Assembly: GCA_027625915.1 (NCBI GenBank)
Contig: JANTQA010000020.1
Span: forward strand, 1,178,001-1,242,000
Source: Anaeramoeba flamelloides
Lineage: Eukaryota > Metamonada > Anaeramoebidae
Length of the DNA stretch: 64,000 nt
Reading direction: 5' to 3'
In this document: in pieces, positions 48,601 to 60,900 of the stretch
Position numbering within the stretch: position 1 is the first letter of the stretch
Layout of the letters: every line of letters begins with the position of its first letter
Notes under the pieces: model-generated
The model's database searches: none
What the model saw: only the letters and a program-made list of their open reading frames with translations
Told to the model about the DNA's origin: nothing
Translations under genes and position numbers: made by a program

Positions 48601-49057
48601 TGGATTAAAATCAGATTTGAATATTGACATCACTTTGGAACAATCACAATTTCATTTAACCGATGTAATCAAAGGAATTGTCAATTATTATATTGTCAAA
48701 ATTCAATTTAAATCGATGGGGCTATCAATCATTAAAAGAGAAATTACTAAAAGCAATTCGGGAATGAATCAAAATATTTTCACTGAAAATGAAACAATAG
48801 CAAAATTTGAAATTATGGATGGTGCACCAGTGCAAGGAGATAAAATACCAATTAGATTTTTTTTAAGAAGTCTTAATTTAACTCCAACATTTCCTCAAAT
48901 AAATAATATTTTTTCAGTTAGATATTTTTTAAATCTGGTACTTGTTGATAAAAAAGAAAAAAGATATTTTAGGGAAACAGAATTAGTTTTATATAGGAAC
49001 GCACTACCAGAAAAAAAACCAATATTAATTAAAAAGGAATTATCAAGTGATAAATAA
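39612..49057 (+). CDS. VPS26: retromer subunit VPS26, three exons
   Basis: Exons 39612-39834, 39950-40106 and 48481-49057 join to 318 residues (human VPS26A is 327). Junction 1: 'attg|gtaaga ... caaag|aatta' restores 'GQIELTYDPGN'. Junction 2: 'ttaag|gtaata ... aacag|atatttt' restores 'VNLRYFVRVIIDRN'. Phases match at both. Landmarks: 'YSSGDNITGEVKI' and 'FIGQI' (N-terminal arrestin-like sheet), 'YESYKGTNVNLRYF' (linker), 'FHLTDVIKGIV', 'ETETIAKFEIMDGAPV'-like stretch and 'SVRYFLNLVLVD' (C-terminal sheet). VPS26 binds VPS35 in retromer and sorts receptors from endosomes to Golgi or plasma membrane. The second intron is 8,374 bp and full of repeats, far longer than intron 1 (115 bp). The exon assignment is secure because phase and conserved residues agree. 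Confidence 0.92.
40815..42115. mobile_element. TIR element with TCGCGA-rich arms, ~1.3 kb
   Basis: The left arm (40815 to about 41040) and right arm (about 41960-42115) are inverted relatives. Both begin 'agagg.tttga..ata' and carry series of 'atcgcgat', 'atcgtgat' and 'gaaaatcg' words. At least five TCGCGA hexamers fall in the two arms, though the window is so AT-rich that one per tens of kb would be expected. The ~900 bp between the arms is unique and non-coding apart from a 74-residue low-complexity frame at 41695. Confidence 0.6.
42302..42501. mobile_element. TA-flanked MITE (Tc1/mariner-like ends)
   Basis: Left 'tacagtcagttccactttta' and right 'taaaagtggaactgactgta' are perfect inverted repeats starting and ending with the TA dinucleotide. 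Similarity of the arms continues imperfectly to ~60 bp ('acaaacttt', 'aaggcacaaaaatt'). 200 bp in total, no coding. TA target and CAGT ends are the hallmark of Tc1/mariner-derived MITEs. Confidence 0.88.
44380..44720 (+). repeat. dispersed ~350 bp repeat, copy 2
   Basis: Direct-orientation match to 4570-4970 with the same word order ('ttgattctccattt', 'ttttactattaaatttgaaaaa', 'ataaaatatcttt', 'gtttattat'). Confidence 0.55.
45120..47345 (+). repeat. 1.57 kb dispersed repeat in the VPS26 intron (interrupted copy)
   Basis: Matches 56940-58510 in inverted orientation end to end, for example 'gtttcaagactcatatatta', 'ggtctcttcgcaaattat', 'ttaacttgaattcaggaaac', 'tttggggaagtcgaagaaag' and 'ataattaagctataat'. 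After removing the ~645 bp insertion at 45448-46095 both copies are ~1.57-1.58 kb. It includes an 'acagaaatt' tandem run (46590-46625). Frames at 46180-46410 and 46507-46737 are open here but broken in the other copy, so any protein is relic or chance. Confidence 0.75.
45448..46095. mobile_element. ~645 bp TIR insertion inside the 1.57 kb repeat
   Basis: Absent from the sister copy, which reads straight through. Its ends are inverted repeats: left 'taaactctttttcaaaaatt' then 'gtgactcac', right (other strand) 'taaactatttttcataaatt' then 'ttgactcac'. A further inverted copy of the same end lies at about 45640-45660, so it may be composite. The right half is an A-homopolymer-rich tract (45815-45930). 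A related lone end sits near 29218. Confidence 0.7.
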
Positions 49058-50574
49058 ACCTTTGTTATGAAATTTAATTCATATTCAACTTTTTATTTTG
49101 GAAATTTTATTTTATTATAATTCGAATTTTCATTTTTAAAAACATATATATAGACATTAATTAGTATTTATCTTTTTCATCTTTTTTTGAAATAAAGAAT
49201 CCTAAAAAAATTTTATATTTATTTTTTAAATTTAATGTAAAAATAATTACAAAAATATGAAACCTTTTTTTTTTATTCAAATAGAATCAAAGTTTTTTCC
49301 AAAGTATATAAAGAAATCAACATTAAAAATGGATATGTGTATATCTAGATAAATATTTTAGTACACTATCTATGGATCTAATTAACTTTGGCTTTCTATA
49401 ATAATCTTTAAAATGATTTTTTTTATTCAATATTGGGTTTATTGAATATGCTTCATGTCACAATTATTTGTTCTCAAAATTGAAATATGTTATGGAATAT
49501 TAAATAAATTTTATTATTATGTCCTTGGATTTACGAACTTCTTTTTCTTTAAGAAATGAAACTTGATTGAGAGAAGAAAAAATTGTTTAGGTAACATCAT
49601 TATTTATTCATTAAAATCACTGATATCAAGATATATAAAGTATTACCGTTTGTGAATTGTTGAAAATTTTATATCTTTATGTTTTTAATTTATTGCGGAA
49701 TAGGAACAGTTATTGAAAATTTATCACAATAAAAAAAAGAGGATAAGAAAAATAATTAATCACTTAATATCATAATTTTATTATTTTTAAGGAATAAATC
49801 AACACAAGTGAAAATAAGGAATGTGGTAAAAAATAAAGTTTTTACAACTTTCATATTTACTCTTGTGAACCTAGGAATTTTTGAAATATAGAAAATAATA
49901 ATTTTCAAATTAGAGTTTAAATTCATGAAAGAAATACCTAATAAATTCTATTTTTTTTTTTTTTTTTATGTTTTTAAAAGTTTAAACAAAATCTGTAGTA
50001 TATCATTAAAACATTTAATCTTAATTTTCTCAAGTTCATTGATGAAATTACAATTGTTAACAATAATTATTTATAATTTTAAATGAATTTATTTTATATT
50101 CACTAAAATAATATCAATTTAAGAAAATTACATTGATTTTTTTAACAATTTTTTTTTTAAATTGAAATCGATAATTATACTACAGACAATAAAAAGAAGA
50201 GAAAATATTTACTGAATCAGAAAGAAAAGAAATGAGAACGAATAGAAAAAATAAAAAAAAATCCAATATATTCGAAAAAATAATTTTGATCTCAAAATTG
50301 AAGTTGGTTTTACAAATTCTTTTGGATAAAAGATCTTGTATATATTTTTTTTCGATTTAACCAATATAAATTTGCTCCTAAGACTGAAAGAATAATTAAT
50401 AATGGAAGAAATCTCTTCCAAATCTGTTTTTTTTTTTTTTTTTAATTTTTCCATTTACTTACACACAAAAGTGTGAATATTGGGTAAGAATAATATTTTT
50501 CCTTTGTTACCACCCGAAATAGACAGAATAAGATAATTTTAATTATACTCTAAGTAAAAATTAAAAAGATACTC

Positions 50575-50580
<6 letters not shown>

Positions 50581-50611
<31 letters not shown>
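50581..50611. repeat. (AT)n microsatellite
   Basis: About 15 uninterrupted AT units. Confidence 0.95.
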
Positions 50612-50612
<1 letters not shown>

Positions 50613-50629
50613 CTCTTAGATCTATGATA

Positions 50630-52060
50630 AGAATAAATTAAAAATAAAAATTTACAACTTATGGAAACAATCATTCTAATCTAGAAATTATTTATTTTCT
50701 TGGAACTAACCATCAAATTAAAAAAACAGAAAAATTTGGATTAAAAGAATTAATCCAAAAAAAAAAATAATTAGATACAACTAAAAGATAATACTTTTAA
50801 TATTATTCAAAATAAAAATTTATATGGGTAAGCTCAATATCCATTTTAAAATTAAGAAATTTCACAAATTATTTAAACAGATATTCATATGATTATCATA
50901 AAAATTGTTAAAAACAAAAGTTTGCAAGTCATGTAAAAATACTTCAACTCGGAAATAATAAAAGATACCGATTATTTTCTTTGGGACTACCCATTCTATG
51001 AAAAAAATCGAAAAATTTGGATTAAGGAATTAATTCAAATAAATAATAATAATAAATAATTATTGATGTTATTCAAAATAAAGACTCATTATTTATTTTA
51101 TCATTAGTTGATGATAAAGAAAATTATGATTCTTTATTAAAATTTCCAAACAAAAATTTAGAAATTAGAGAAGTGTCATAGAGTGCGGTAGTTTTTTTTT
51201 TGAGGTTTTCTGTTTTATTTTTAAGTGTTCTAGTTTTTTTGAGGTTTTCAATCATATTTAAGAAGTGTTCTAGGTTTTTTTTACTTTTTGAAATGAACCA
51301 AAAATTTATTAAATTTTTGGTTTATTTCAAAAAGCAAAAAAAACCTAACGAAAATTTTGAGTTTTACAAATAAATAGAAAACTCAAGAAAACCTAATGGC
51401 GCTTTTCCATACTTCAAAAGAATAGAGAATTCAAGAAAAAATTGAAAATTTTGGATTTAAGAATTAATTCAAATTAACAAAAATAATAAAAAATTAAAGA
51501 ATAATAGCCTACATATTATTCAAAATAAAGACTCTTTATTTATTTTATCATTAGTTAATGATAAAGTAAATTATGATTCTTTATTAAAATTTCTAAACAA
51601 AAATTTAGAAATTAGAGAAGTGTCATAGAGTGCAGTAGAGTGCCTAGGTTTTCCATAATTTAAAAGAATGGAAAATTTATGAAATTTTCTTTTAATTTTG
51701 AATTCTGGAAAACTTAACGTGAAGTGCTGTAGAGTGCCTAGCTTTTCCAGAATTCAAAAGAATGGATAAAAATCTTTGATTTCACTCAATTATTTTAAAT
51801 TCTCAAAAAATAATTTTTTTTTTTAAATTTAAGAAATAAAACGTAAAACAATTAAAAATTCGGTTTATTTCTTAAATTTAAAAAAATCCCAACGGAATGA
51901 CTGTAAGAGGAAACTAATTCCCCCCCCCTTCAAAAAAAAAAATAACGATTTATTATTTATTCCTTCATTTATTAATGATAAAAAAAATAATGAATATTTA
52001 TAAAAATTTCAAAATAAATTATTAGAGATTAGGGAAGTGCCTAGCTTGACCAGTGTTTAA
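50630..52060 (+). repeat. zone of spaced tandem duplications
   Basis: A ~120 bp unit at 51074-51190 ('ttattcaaaataaagactc ... tagagaagtgtcatagagtg') recurs almost identically at 51518-51640, 444 bp away, with a decayed third copy at about 51945-52040. A second motif ('gaaaaatttggatt...gaattaat') recurs near 50730, 51010 and 51440. 'gtgcctag.ttttccagaatt' recurs near 51645, 51735 and 52035. A palindromic block (51190-51410) resembles 3960-4340. Confidence 0.65.
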
Positions 52061-53182
52061 AAGAAAAAAGATAAATCAAGATTTTTCTCTATTATTTTTA
52101 AATTTCAGTAAATATAACCACGAATAGATGAAATTAATTTCTTCTTACTCAAAATAATAATAAAAAAAATATAAATTATTTGTATAAAAATTATAAGGAT
52201 ATACTTTTTTTTATATAAAAAAAAATAAAATATTTCTATTTTTTTTTTTCAAATTAAGTTCAGGTTTATATAAGAGAAGGGTTATTATAATTGAACTAAT
52301 TTATTAATTATAAATGGATTTTCGAAAATTAATCTTTCTCATATTTCCAATCCAAAACCCAAACTAGTAATCTATATTTTTTTAAAATAAAATTAATTCT
52401 CTGAAATTTTTACAGAATATTTTTTATGTTAAATTGAGATATACATCTATAATCACAAATTATTTAGTACCAAAAACTTGATTATGAAGTATTAATGAAA
52501 AATTTACATTTTTTCTTATAATTTATTTATTATGATTACAAATCTTTTCAATTTTTTTCAAAAAATCTAATGATCAAACAGAAAAAATTTATTTAAAAAT
52601 AGAAAAGGTTATTAGGATCTTGAACTTATCATGTTTATTAAAACCTGGAAACTAAATTATCATTCACTTATTATTGACAAATAATAAATTTAGAGTTTTT
52701 AGACTTTTATTTCAATTTAAACTGTTTATTATCAGGATCGATATCTTTAATATAGATTTAGAACCTTAAATTATAATTTCAAAAAATTAAATTTAAAAAA
52801 ACAAAAATGTTAGGTTTTGATAATTCATATCAAAACATTGATTTTTCTTTGTTTCGATCTTTTAAAAAAAACTAAACCCAAAAGAGATTGAATAAAAAAA
52901 ACAAATAGAGAATTCAAAAAAAAAACTGAAAAATTATATGATCATAACCATTGATTTGGTAAAGAATGAAGCAAAAGAAGATTTCTCAATTGATTTTTTT
53001 TAATTTATCAGAATAAAAAAAAATATATCTAAAAAAAATTATTTAAATTTGAAAAATATCAAAAAAGAAATAATTACTAACTTTATTCAAAAAAAAAAAA
53101 AAAAGTTAAAGAGTTTTTAAATTATCGAAATGTGGAATAAAGTATTTGTGATTTATTTGATCAATTTTATATCTTGAAAGTG

Positions 53183-53190
53183 AAAAAAAA
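53183..53190 (-). terminator. Pol III terminator of the tRNA gene
   Basis: On the minus strand eight T follow the tRNA 3' end immediately, a normal RNA polymerase III stop. Confidence 0.85.
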
Positions 53191-53263
53191 TAGTTCCACA
53201 GAGGCTCGAACTCTGGACATCTGCGTTATTAGCACAGCGCTCTGCCGACTGAGCTATGGAACT
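53191..53263 (-). tRNA. tRNA-Ile (anticodon AAT)
   Basis: A full 73-nt cloverleaf folds by eye. Acceptor AGTTCCA/TGGAACT; T8; D stem GCTC/GAGC with loop AGTCGGCA; anticodon stem CTGTG/CGCAG (one G-T pair) with loop CTAATAA, so anticodon AAT (read as inosine) for Ile; variable loop ATGTC; T stem CAGAG/CTCTG with loop TTCGAGC; discriminator A. A box 'TAGCTCAGTCGG' and B box 'GTTCGAGCC' are present. No intron and no encoded CCA. Confidence 0.95.
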
Positions 53264-54931
53264 GTCAAAAAAGATGTCTTTCTAATATATTGAAAATTAA
53301 AATTGTCTAGAATTTAAATCGAAATTTTGAGTCTTAAAAATTTTTACAAATCAAGATAATCATGATCGAGACATTTCTCTCAAGACTAAACAATTTTTGT
53401 AACTCATACAAATGCTAACAGATTCAAAAATCTCATTACAAACACGAATAAATCGATCCGCCATTATTTCTTAGTTAACAGTCAAATCTAAAACCCGAAA
53501 ATTTCTGAAACCCGGTAATTCTATTTTTCTGATCAATTGTAAATATTAGTAAAAAGTCAAAAATATACTCCCATTTTACAGACAAATAACCCAATTATCC
53601 AGCAACTTATAACCGTTCCAATTGGGGTATTGGTTAAATATTCTGAATCCATTAATTTTTAACTCTTTGGTAAATTCAGAAATCAAAAAAATCCAAAATT
53701 TGTAAAATTAATTGAGAACATTACTGAAAATTGAAAATCCACTTTTGATTTTAAATTTTGAAATAAAAAACATTTTCATACTTTTAAAATATTTAAGAGA
53801 CTTTGAATTTGAGAGAGGTGTTTGATTATTGTAAATTTTCATGGAAATTATGAAAACCATTTTGACAAAAAATAAATCCTCTAAGGTTCTCAATAGAAAT
53901 TTAAAATTTTCAAAAAATTATTAAAAGAAAGTTTTAAAGTAAATAAAACTCTTATTTCATAAATGAAATAACAAAATAATTCTTATAAAGATGATTCCTA
54001 ATAAATTTAGAATATATCTAAAGGGAAAATCGCAATAAATTGGATTTTCCATTTTCAGTCATGTTCTCAATTAATTTTACAAATTTTGGATTTTTTTGAT
54101 TTCTGAATTTACCAAAGAGTTAAAAATTAATGGATTCAGAATATTTAACCAATACCCCAATTGGAACGGTTATAAGTTGCTGGATAATTGGGTTATTTGT
54201 CTGTAAAATGGGAGTATATTTTTGACTTTTTACTAATATTTACAATTGATCAGAAAAATGGAATTAACGGGTTTCAGAAATTTCCGGGTTTTAGATTTGA
54301 CAGTAAAAATATTAGATTTTCGAAACCCAAACAAATATTCCAAATTTTTTTTCAATTATTTTTTTCAACTTCAATAATTACCATTTATGAACCCAAGATC
54401 TCCATTTTATAGTTAACCTTAAAAATTTCGACCTTTTACACATCTAAATATTGTTGCTTGTTTCTAACTAACTCTGTTTTCACTTCAAAAAAGGGTAAAA
54501 TGTGAATATTTATCACATTTTATAAGATCACCAAAATCTCAATTCAATTTTCAGATGACTTAATTTTAATAAGATCAAACCTATTCCAGAAAATGATAAA
54601 AGATTAATAATAATTTATAAAATAAACCAATAATTTTGAAATAAACCCAAATATTGGGAAAAAAAACTCAAAAAAAAAAAATAATTATCAAAATATGTTT
54701 GATAGTCCCTTAAATACAATTATGATAAATAATGAGATATAGATATTTATATCTTTAATATAAAAAAAAACTAAAAAAAAATTTTTTTTCAAATATTTTT
54801 ATTACTAATTAAATAATAAAAATTGGTATTCAATTGTTTTAATAATCAATAAAAAAAACAAGCAAAAAATAACCACACATACAAAAAAACAGTATAATAT
54901 AGATAAAAACATAATGATACGATAACCAGTC
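53264..54931. other. spacer with fold-back element
   Basis: Holds the 821 bp fold-back at 53481-54301. 54310-54930 is AT-rich and forms the 3' flank of the BEACH gene. 'agtcccttaa' near 54702 is a lone end of the TTAA element family. The short frames here are chance or lie in the fold-back arms. Confidence 0.6.
53481..54301. mobile_element. fold-back element with ~260 bp near-identical inverted arms
   Basis: The left arm 53481-53738 and right arm about 54040-54301 are reverse complements with only a handful of differences (a few substitutions near the outer ends and one or two near the inner ends). The outer ends are 'gtcaaatctaaaaccc' and its complement. The inner ends carry 'aattaattgagaacatt', related to the inner TIR block of the 21438-21882 element. 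The ~300 bp centre is unique AT-rich sequence. The high arm identity suggests recent insertion or ongoing arm homogenisation. It starts 218 bp upstream of the tRNA-Ile gene. Confidence 0.88.
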
Positions 54932-57900
54932 TTAATTTTTGAATTTAAAAGAAGCACAGAACAATTCCCCATCTTGTAAACCTGCAAATAGATGTTTTTT
55001 ATCAGCTGACAAAGCCAGAGAAAATATTTCCCAACTCAAAGGGATTTCTTCGAGCAATTTCAAATCCCAGATACGATAAAATTTAATTGAATTAGCCTTA
55101 TCACCTGTAATGATCAATTTAGCTTTATTAAAAACCAAACAGCAAGCTAACTGCTTTTTAATTGGGATTATTTTAATTAATTTACCTGACAACGTGAACA
55201 ATTGCAAAGATTTCGTTGTCGAAATGAATATTTGACCATGTTTTAATAATCTTATCATTAAGGGATAATCATTTTTTATATTTCCATTGCTATTTTCAAT
55301 TTGCGCCACTTGGAAAGAAGAAAGAAAATTACCTTCCGTTAAGGAATGAATAATCACTTTGCCAGATTCTGATGCTGAAACCAAAAGACCAAGATCGGTA
55401 TCGAAATCGAGACAAGAAATTTGATCGGAATGGTCGATCAAAATATGAGAGATTTTATGGATATTTCGACCATTATTAAGTTTCCAAATAATTAAAGTAG
55501 TATCATACGAACCTGTAATTAAAAGATTGTTCGAAAACTTTAAACACGATACGATATCTTTATGCTTCGACACAGACTGGAAACATTTAAATTTAGTAAT
55601 ATCGATCAATTTAATTGAATTATCCCAATAGCCGCTTGAAAAAAATACATTAGTTTGATCATTAAAGCTAAACGAATTTGTAAATATCTTTATTTTGGAA
55701 TCGAAAGAGTGATCAATTCTTTGATTTTCTGGCAATTTTTCAGTCTTTTCTGGCATTTCAACATTCGGCTCATCATTAATATCGCTACTATTATGATCAT
55801 TATTATGCTCATAATACTCGTCATCATCGTCATATTCATTGTGATGATCATTATTCTTATTTTTATTCCTGTTCCTGTTCCTGTTCCCTTTCCTCCTCGT
55901 ATTTCTACCTTTACCCCGATTCTTCTTTTCCCAATTGATATTTGTATTATTTGAATTATAATTATTCTTTTTTGTAAAAATTTTGATCATATGTGTTTGG
56001 ATTTCTCGATTGGAATTAAACGATACACACAAATGATTAGTATTTGATTTCTGTGGTAAAAATTTTAAAAATAAGATTGGGCAATCTGTTAAAGAATAAA
56101 TATTGCTCCTATAAAAAACAGGCTTTTCTGGTTTCCAACTATAGAAATTTATAGGATGCAACTTGTGTTTTCTAATTAATTTGATACTATTTCTTTTGGG
56201 GTGTGGCTTAATAAACAATTGTACTGGTGTTTGTCCGTATTTATCCAATTGATCTTCCAAATTTTTTTTCAATTCTAAATTAGTTTCTTCGTTTTCAACA
56301 TTATTCGCATAAGTTAAATAGTAAAACACATTTTTCGCTTTGACAGCTTCAATGCCTTGCTGCTTATAACCAAAAACCAAATCAATCCATTCATTCAAAT
56401 GCCTGCTTACATGATCACTTTCTAACGCTTGTCTATGTATCCGAATAAAATCTTCTGGAGTTTTTGCCCACGGTGGTAAAATCACATCCCCAAGCCTTGT
56501 ATCCAAGATTATTTGTTTCTGTTCATTAAATGTTGATTCTTCTAAAAAGTTTGATAAATAATAAAATTCTGGTATCAATTCTCTTACATCAGATTTGGAA
56601 TTTAAAACACTATTCCAAGTTTCTTGTATAGATGTAAATAAATGTTTTTTATTTTTCTTTTTGCCATCTATTTGTAAAATTAATTTTTTATATTTTATTT
56701 TTTATTTTTTATTTTTTATTATGAAAGTTTAATTTTGATTTTTTATTGTGAAGATTTAATTTTGATTTTTATTTTGATTCTTTATTTACGATTTAATTCT
56801 AAATTTTTTTTTTTAGCAAAATTCAGAATTAAAAATATATTTTTTAAATTATCATTAGAAAAAAAAAGAAAATAGGGATTGGTAAAGGAATTATTCATAT
56901 TATTTTCATTTGTATTTTTTGTTCATTTTTTCAGAACCATTTTGAAATTAAATTTTAATTTTTTTCTCCAAAATTTTAATAAATATGTTGGTTTTAATAA
57001 TATATTTTGAATAAATAATAATAACTTGATAATTATTACTTTTTGGTTTGTTATAAAAATATAATTAAAAAATAATTTTGACAATTAAATTTTGTCTGTT
57101 TTTTTTCAAAAGTTAATATTTTTTTTATATAATATATGAGTCTTGAAACTCCTGAATCAACAAATTTGAATATATTTCATTTTTTTTTTTTATAGTATTC
57201 ATTTTTAAACTTTTTGAATTTTTTATGTTTAATTTATGTAAAAAAAAATTTTATACTGAAAAGTTTCAATTTAAAAAATTTATTTTTTTTTTAAAAGATC
57301 AAAATACATTTATCTATTCACTTACATCAAATCTTTTTAATCTTTCCCCTAAAAAAAAAATATGCATTAATTTTCTTTTTAACAATAAACAAGTATTTTT
57401 AGTTTAAAAATATCTCTTTTATCAAATATGAAAAATGCCAATATTTTCCCCTAATTAAAATCCTTATATCGAAAATCAATTTCTTTTCGATTTAAACCTA
57501 AAAATCTTCTAGTTTACAATCATTTCAAAGTTTATCATTTTTCAAAAGCCTTATATAAGAAATTTAGAATTAGCAAAACACCAAAGTAACTGGATGGACT
57601 TGTAAGAAATAAAAATCAAAAAGTTATCAAAATTTGAGGTTTAAGGTTTCTGTTATTTCTGTAATTTCTTTAATTTCTGTGATTTCTGAGGTTTCTGTGT
57701 CAAAAATACCTTTAAAATATAATGTATTATATTTTTCTTCTTTTTAATTAGAATGAATATCTTCGAATAATCTTTGGTATACTTTTTTTATTGTTTTAAA
57801 GTTTATTTTACCAATACAAGTCAACTTTTTAGAGGAATTACAAAATTATTTTGTTTAAAATATTTTTTTTTCTTTTCCTTTCTTCGACTTCCCCAAACTT

Positions 57901-60900
57901 TTTAAAGAGTAAGATTTGTAAACTTAATGCTTTTCAAAATTTAGTGTTTCCTGAATTCAAGTTAATTTTTATTGGATTTGTCTGAATTTTTGAAAAATAA
58001 GTTTATATTTTCTAATATAATTTCCCTTTGATTATTTACCAAGAGTCTTATAATTTGCGAAGAGACCAAAAAAGGATTCAAGGTATTTCAACATTTATAA
58101 TTTGAAGCCAGGAAAACTAATTTATTTGTGTTTTCTGATACACTTTTCACTAAATCTCTTTTTGTAAAATAAACATCAGATTTATTATCTTTTTTTTTAT
58201 ATAGGAAATTCCAAAGATAGATTATATTTTTAAATTTAGTTGTTGAGATGAAATTTCAACTTTAACTATTGAAAAAAATAAATATTTCTAAAATAGTAAA
58301 GTAATATATTTAAAATTAATTCAGAGATAAATTAATTCTTAGAAATATTAATTCATAGTAAAAATGAAAATCATTATAGCTTAATTATATTTACCTTAAG
58401 GTTATTTTCTGTTTTTTTTTTTTTTTTAAGTTGTATAATAAAATTTTTCTTTTCATATCAATCTCCAAATAGGATCAAATATTGTTTAAAAAAAAATTGT
58501 AATGATCTGAAAATAAATTATTCAAGATATTTTTGTATGATTTTACTGGAATTAATCTCAATAATTGTCCAATATAAAAGATCTATAAGTAAATTATTGA
58601 GACTAATTAAGTTGAAAATTTTAAATTGTTAAATAAAATTGAATTCGTAATGTTGTGGAATCTTCCTGTAAATATAATTTAAGAAAGTTAAATATGAGGA
58701 TAATTATTATCACAAAAAGCAATATTCAATATCATAATATGTAAAAATCAATTTTCCCTCAAATAATAAAAAATGATCATAAACCTTGAAGTGAACTGGG
58801 GATCATAAAAAGAAAAACAAAAAAAAAAAAAACAAAAACAAAAATATGAAAAAAAAAAAAAAAAAAAAGTAAAAAAGAAAAACAAAAAAAAATTACCTAA
58901 ATCTTGTTTGTATAATTCTAAAAAAGGTTCTAACCGGTATAAATATCTTTTAACAATTCTTTTCGTTGAATAATGAGTTGCATAAAAAAAAGGAGGAGTA
59001 CTATTATTCATTAAATTTTTACATATCTCAAATTGTTTTTTATAATATTCAAATTTATTTGGATTTAAATAACCAACCTAAATTATTTTTTGATAAAAAT
59101 AAACAAATAAAGTAAATTTAAAATTTATAAATAAAATAACTGAATAACAAAAAAAAATAAATTAAAAAAAAAATACAAATAAAAAATAATTACTGGTTTT
59201 GACAAATCTCTATAAACATTTGGGTCTTTCAAATTTAATTTCTTACTAGTATAATCCTGTAAAATCCAAGGGAAAACTGGATATTGCGATAAGTCATTGT
59301 ATGTTCTGCCCGCTAAAGTATTTAATTTCATTAAATAATCAAAATTGGAAATGTCTCTATTTTTCCACATATTGGTAACCAATTTTAATTTAGTTTCTAA
59401 CTTGGTATTTATCGTTTTATATAATCTGTGCTGAAAGGGTTTAATATTTTGAGTAATTCTATTTAAAATTAAAGTATTTTTCGTTTTAAAATTAAAAAAA
59501 TAATTTCTGTAATTATCTAAAAAAAATTCTAAAGCAGTTTGTGTTGCCCTGAATCTTCGGAGTTGAATATCTTTTATTTGGGAAAAATCACAAAATAAAT
59601 TATATTCTTCGTTCAATAAAAAATGAAATTTTTGAAATTTTTTATATGATTTTTTAACCACAATAAATTCAATTTGTTTAAACGACCATTGCAAAATACC
59701 ATCCAAAATACCAATGGGTGTAATCATTTCACATTTGAATGCATTTATTATATCCTTCTGGTTAATCTTTGGATTTCTTTTTGAAAAAATATTAATTTTT
59801 TGATTTTCTATACTGATTAATTGATCATTTTCATTATTGCTTTTTTTATTTGTCTCCTTCTCTTTCCAACTTTTAGTCTTTTTAAGATTTAATAATTTGT
59901 CTTTATTATTCACACCACCACTATTATCGTTTTCTCTATATTTATTGTTATTTAATTTTAAGAGTATTAGTTTTTTTCTTTGATTATTTTCCAAATTCGA
60001 CAATATTAAAGTTTTATTTTTTTCTTTATTTATACTTAATACAGAATTTAAATGGAAATTATATATATCAGTGAAATTCCTTGTATAATTTTGGAAATTA
60101 TTTTGAATAATATTTCTAAATTTCAAAATATGTTTAATTTTGTCAATTAATCTATTATATTCACAACTTTTCCGTACTTGTATCCAAAGATCCCAATTAT
60201 TATTTAAAATTTCTTCAATTTTGCCAATATTGAGTAGACCAGGGTGTGGCAATTTGGAAAAATTAATTTTTTTCTCATTTAATGCCTTGATTATTTGGAT
60301 ATTTTTTTCATTGATAACATTATTTTTATTTTCGATAATTGAATTTAATTTTTGTAAATGTGGATACAAGACATTTTTTTTGATATAGATCCAATTTTTG
60401 TTATAATATTCTTGAATGTGCTGATTGGAATTACTCTGAATAACCTTTGATTCATTCACGTCACTATCTAATAAAAACATACCCTTTTCATGTCTTATTA
60501 ATTTCCAAATGAGATTATGAGATACATATAAACAAGATTGAATCGTGGCGCCAATAAATGATTCACTTGTCACATAAAATCCTTTTTTTTTTTTGCTATT
60601 GTTTTCAAGTACATCTTTGTTATATTCTAAAGGTAAGGATTTGAATAATACAGCCAATATCAATAAAATTAGAATTTTTTTTTGTTCTAAAGTTAAAGCT
60701 TTATTTAAAAGACAAGGACCCGAAACAAAATTGAAATAAAAGTCTGAATATTTGTTAATTATATTAATATTTTTTTCTAATAAAGTAAATCTAAATAAGA
60801 CAATTATTAATTTATAAAACTTAAATGTTTTGACGCCTTTGTTTAAATTTATTCCTTTTTTTTTACAAATTTCCAATTTCTCAATAATATCATAAACCTT

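Larger units (their letters stand above)
49058..53190. other. spacer with local duplications
   Basis: 49058-50570 is AT-rich sequence in which I see nothing. An (AT)n tract is at 50581-50611, a duplicated zone at 50630-52060, and plain AT-rich sequence at 52070-53180. A relatively rare C run ('ccccccccc') occurs near 51921. Confidence 0.55.

Noticed and set aside
50630-52060. CRISPR-like array
   Set aside because: Repeat units are long, diverged and irregularly spaced, and the genome is eukaryotic.
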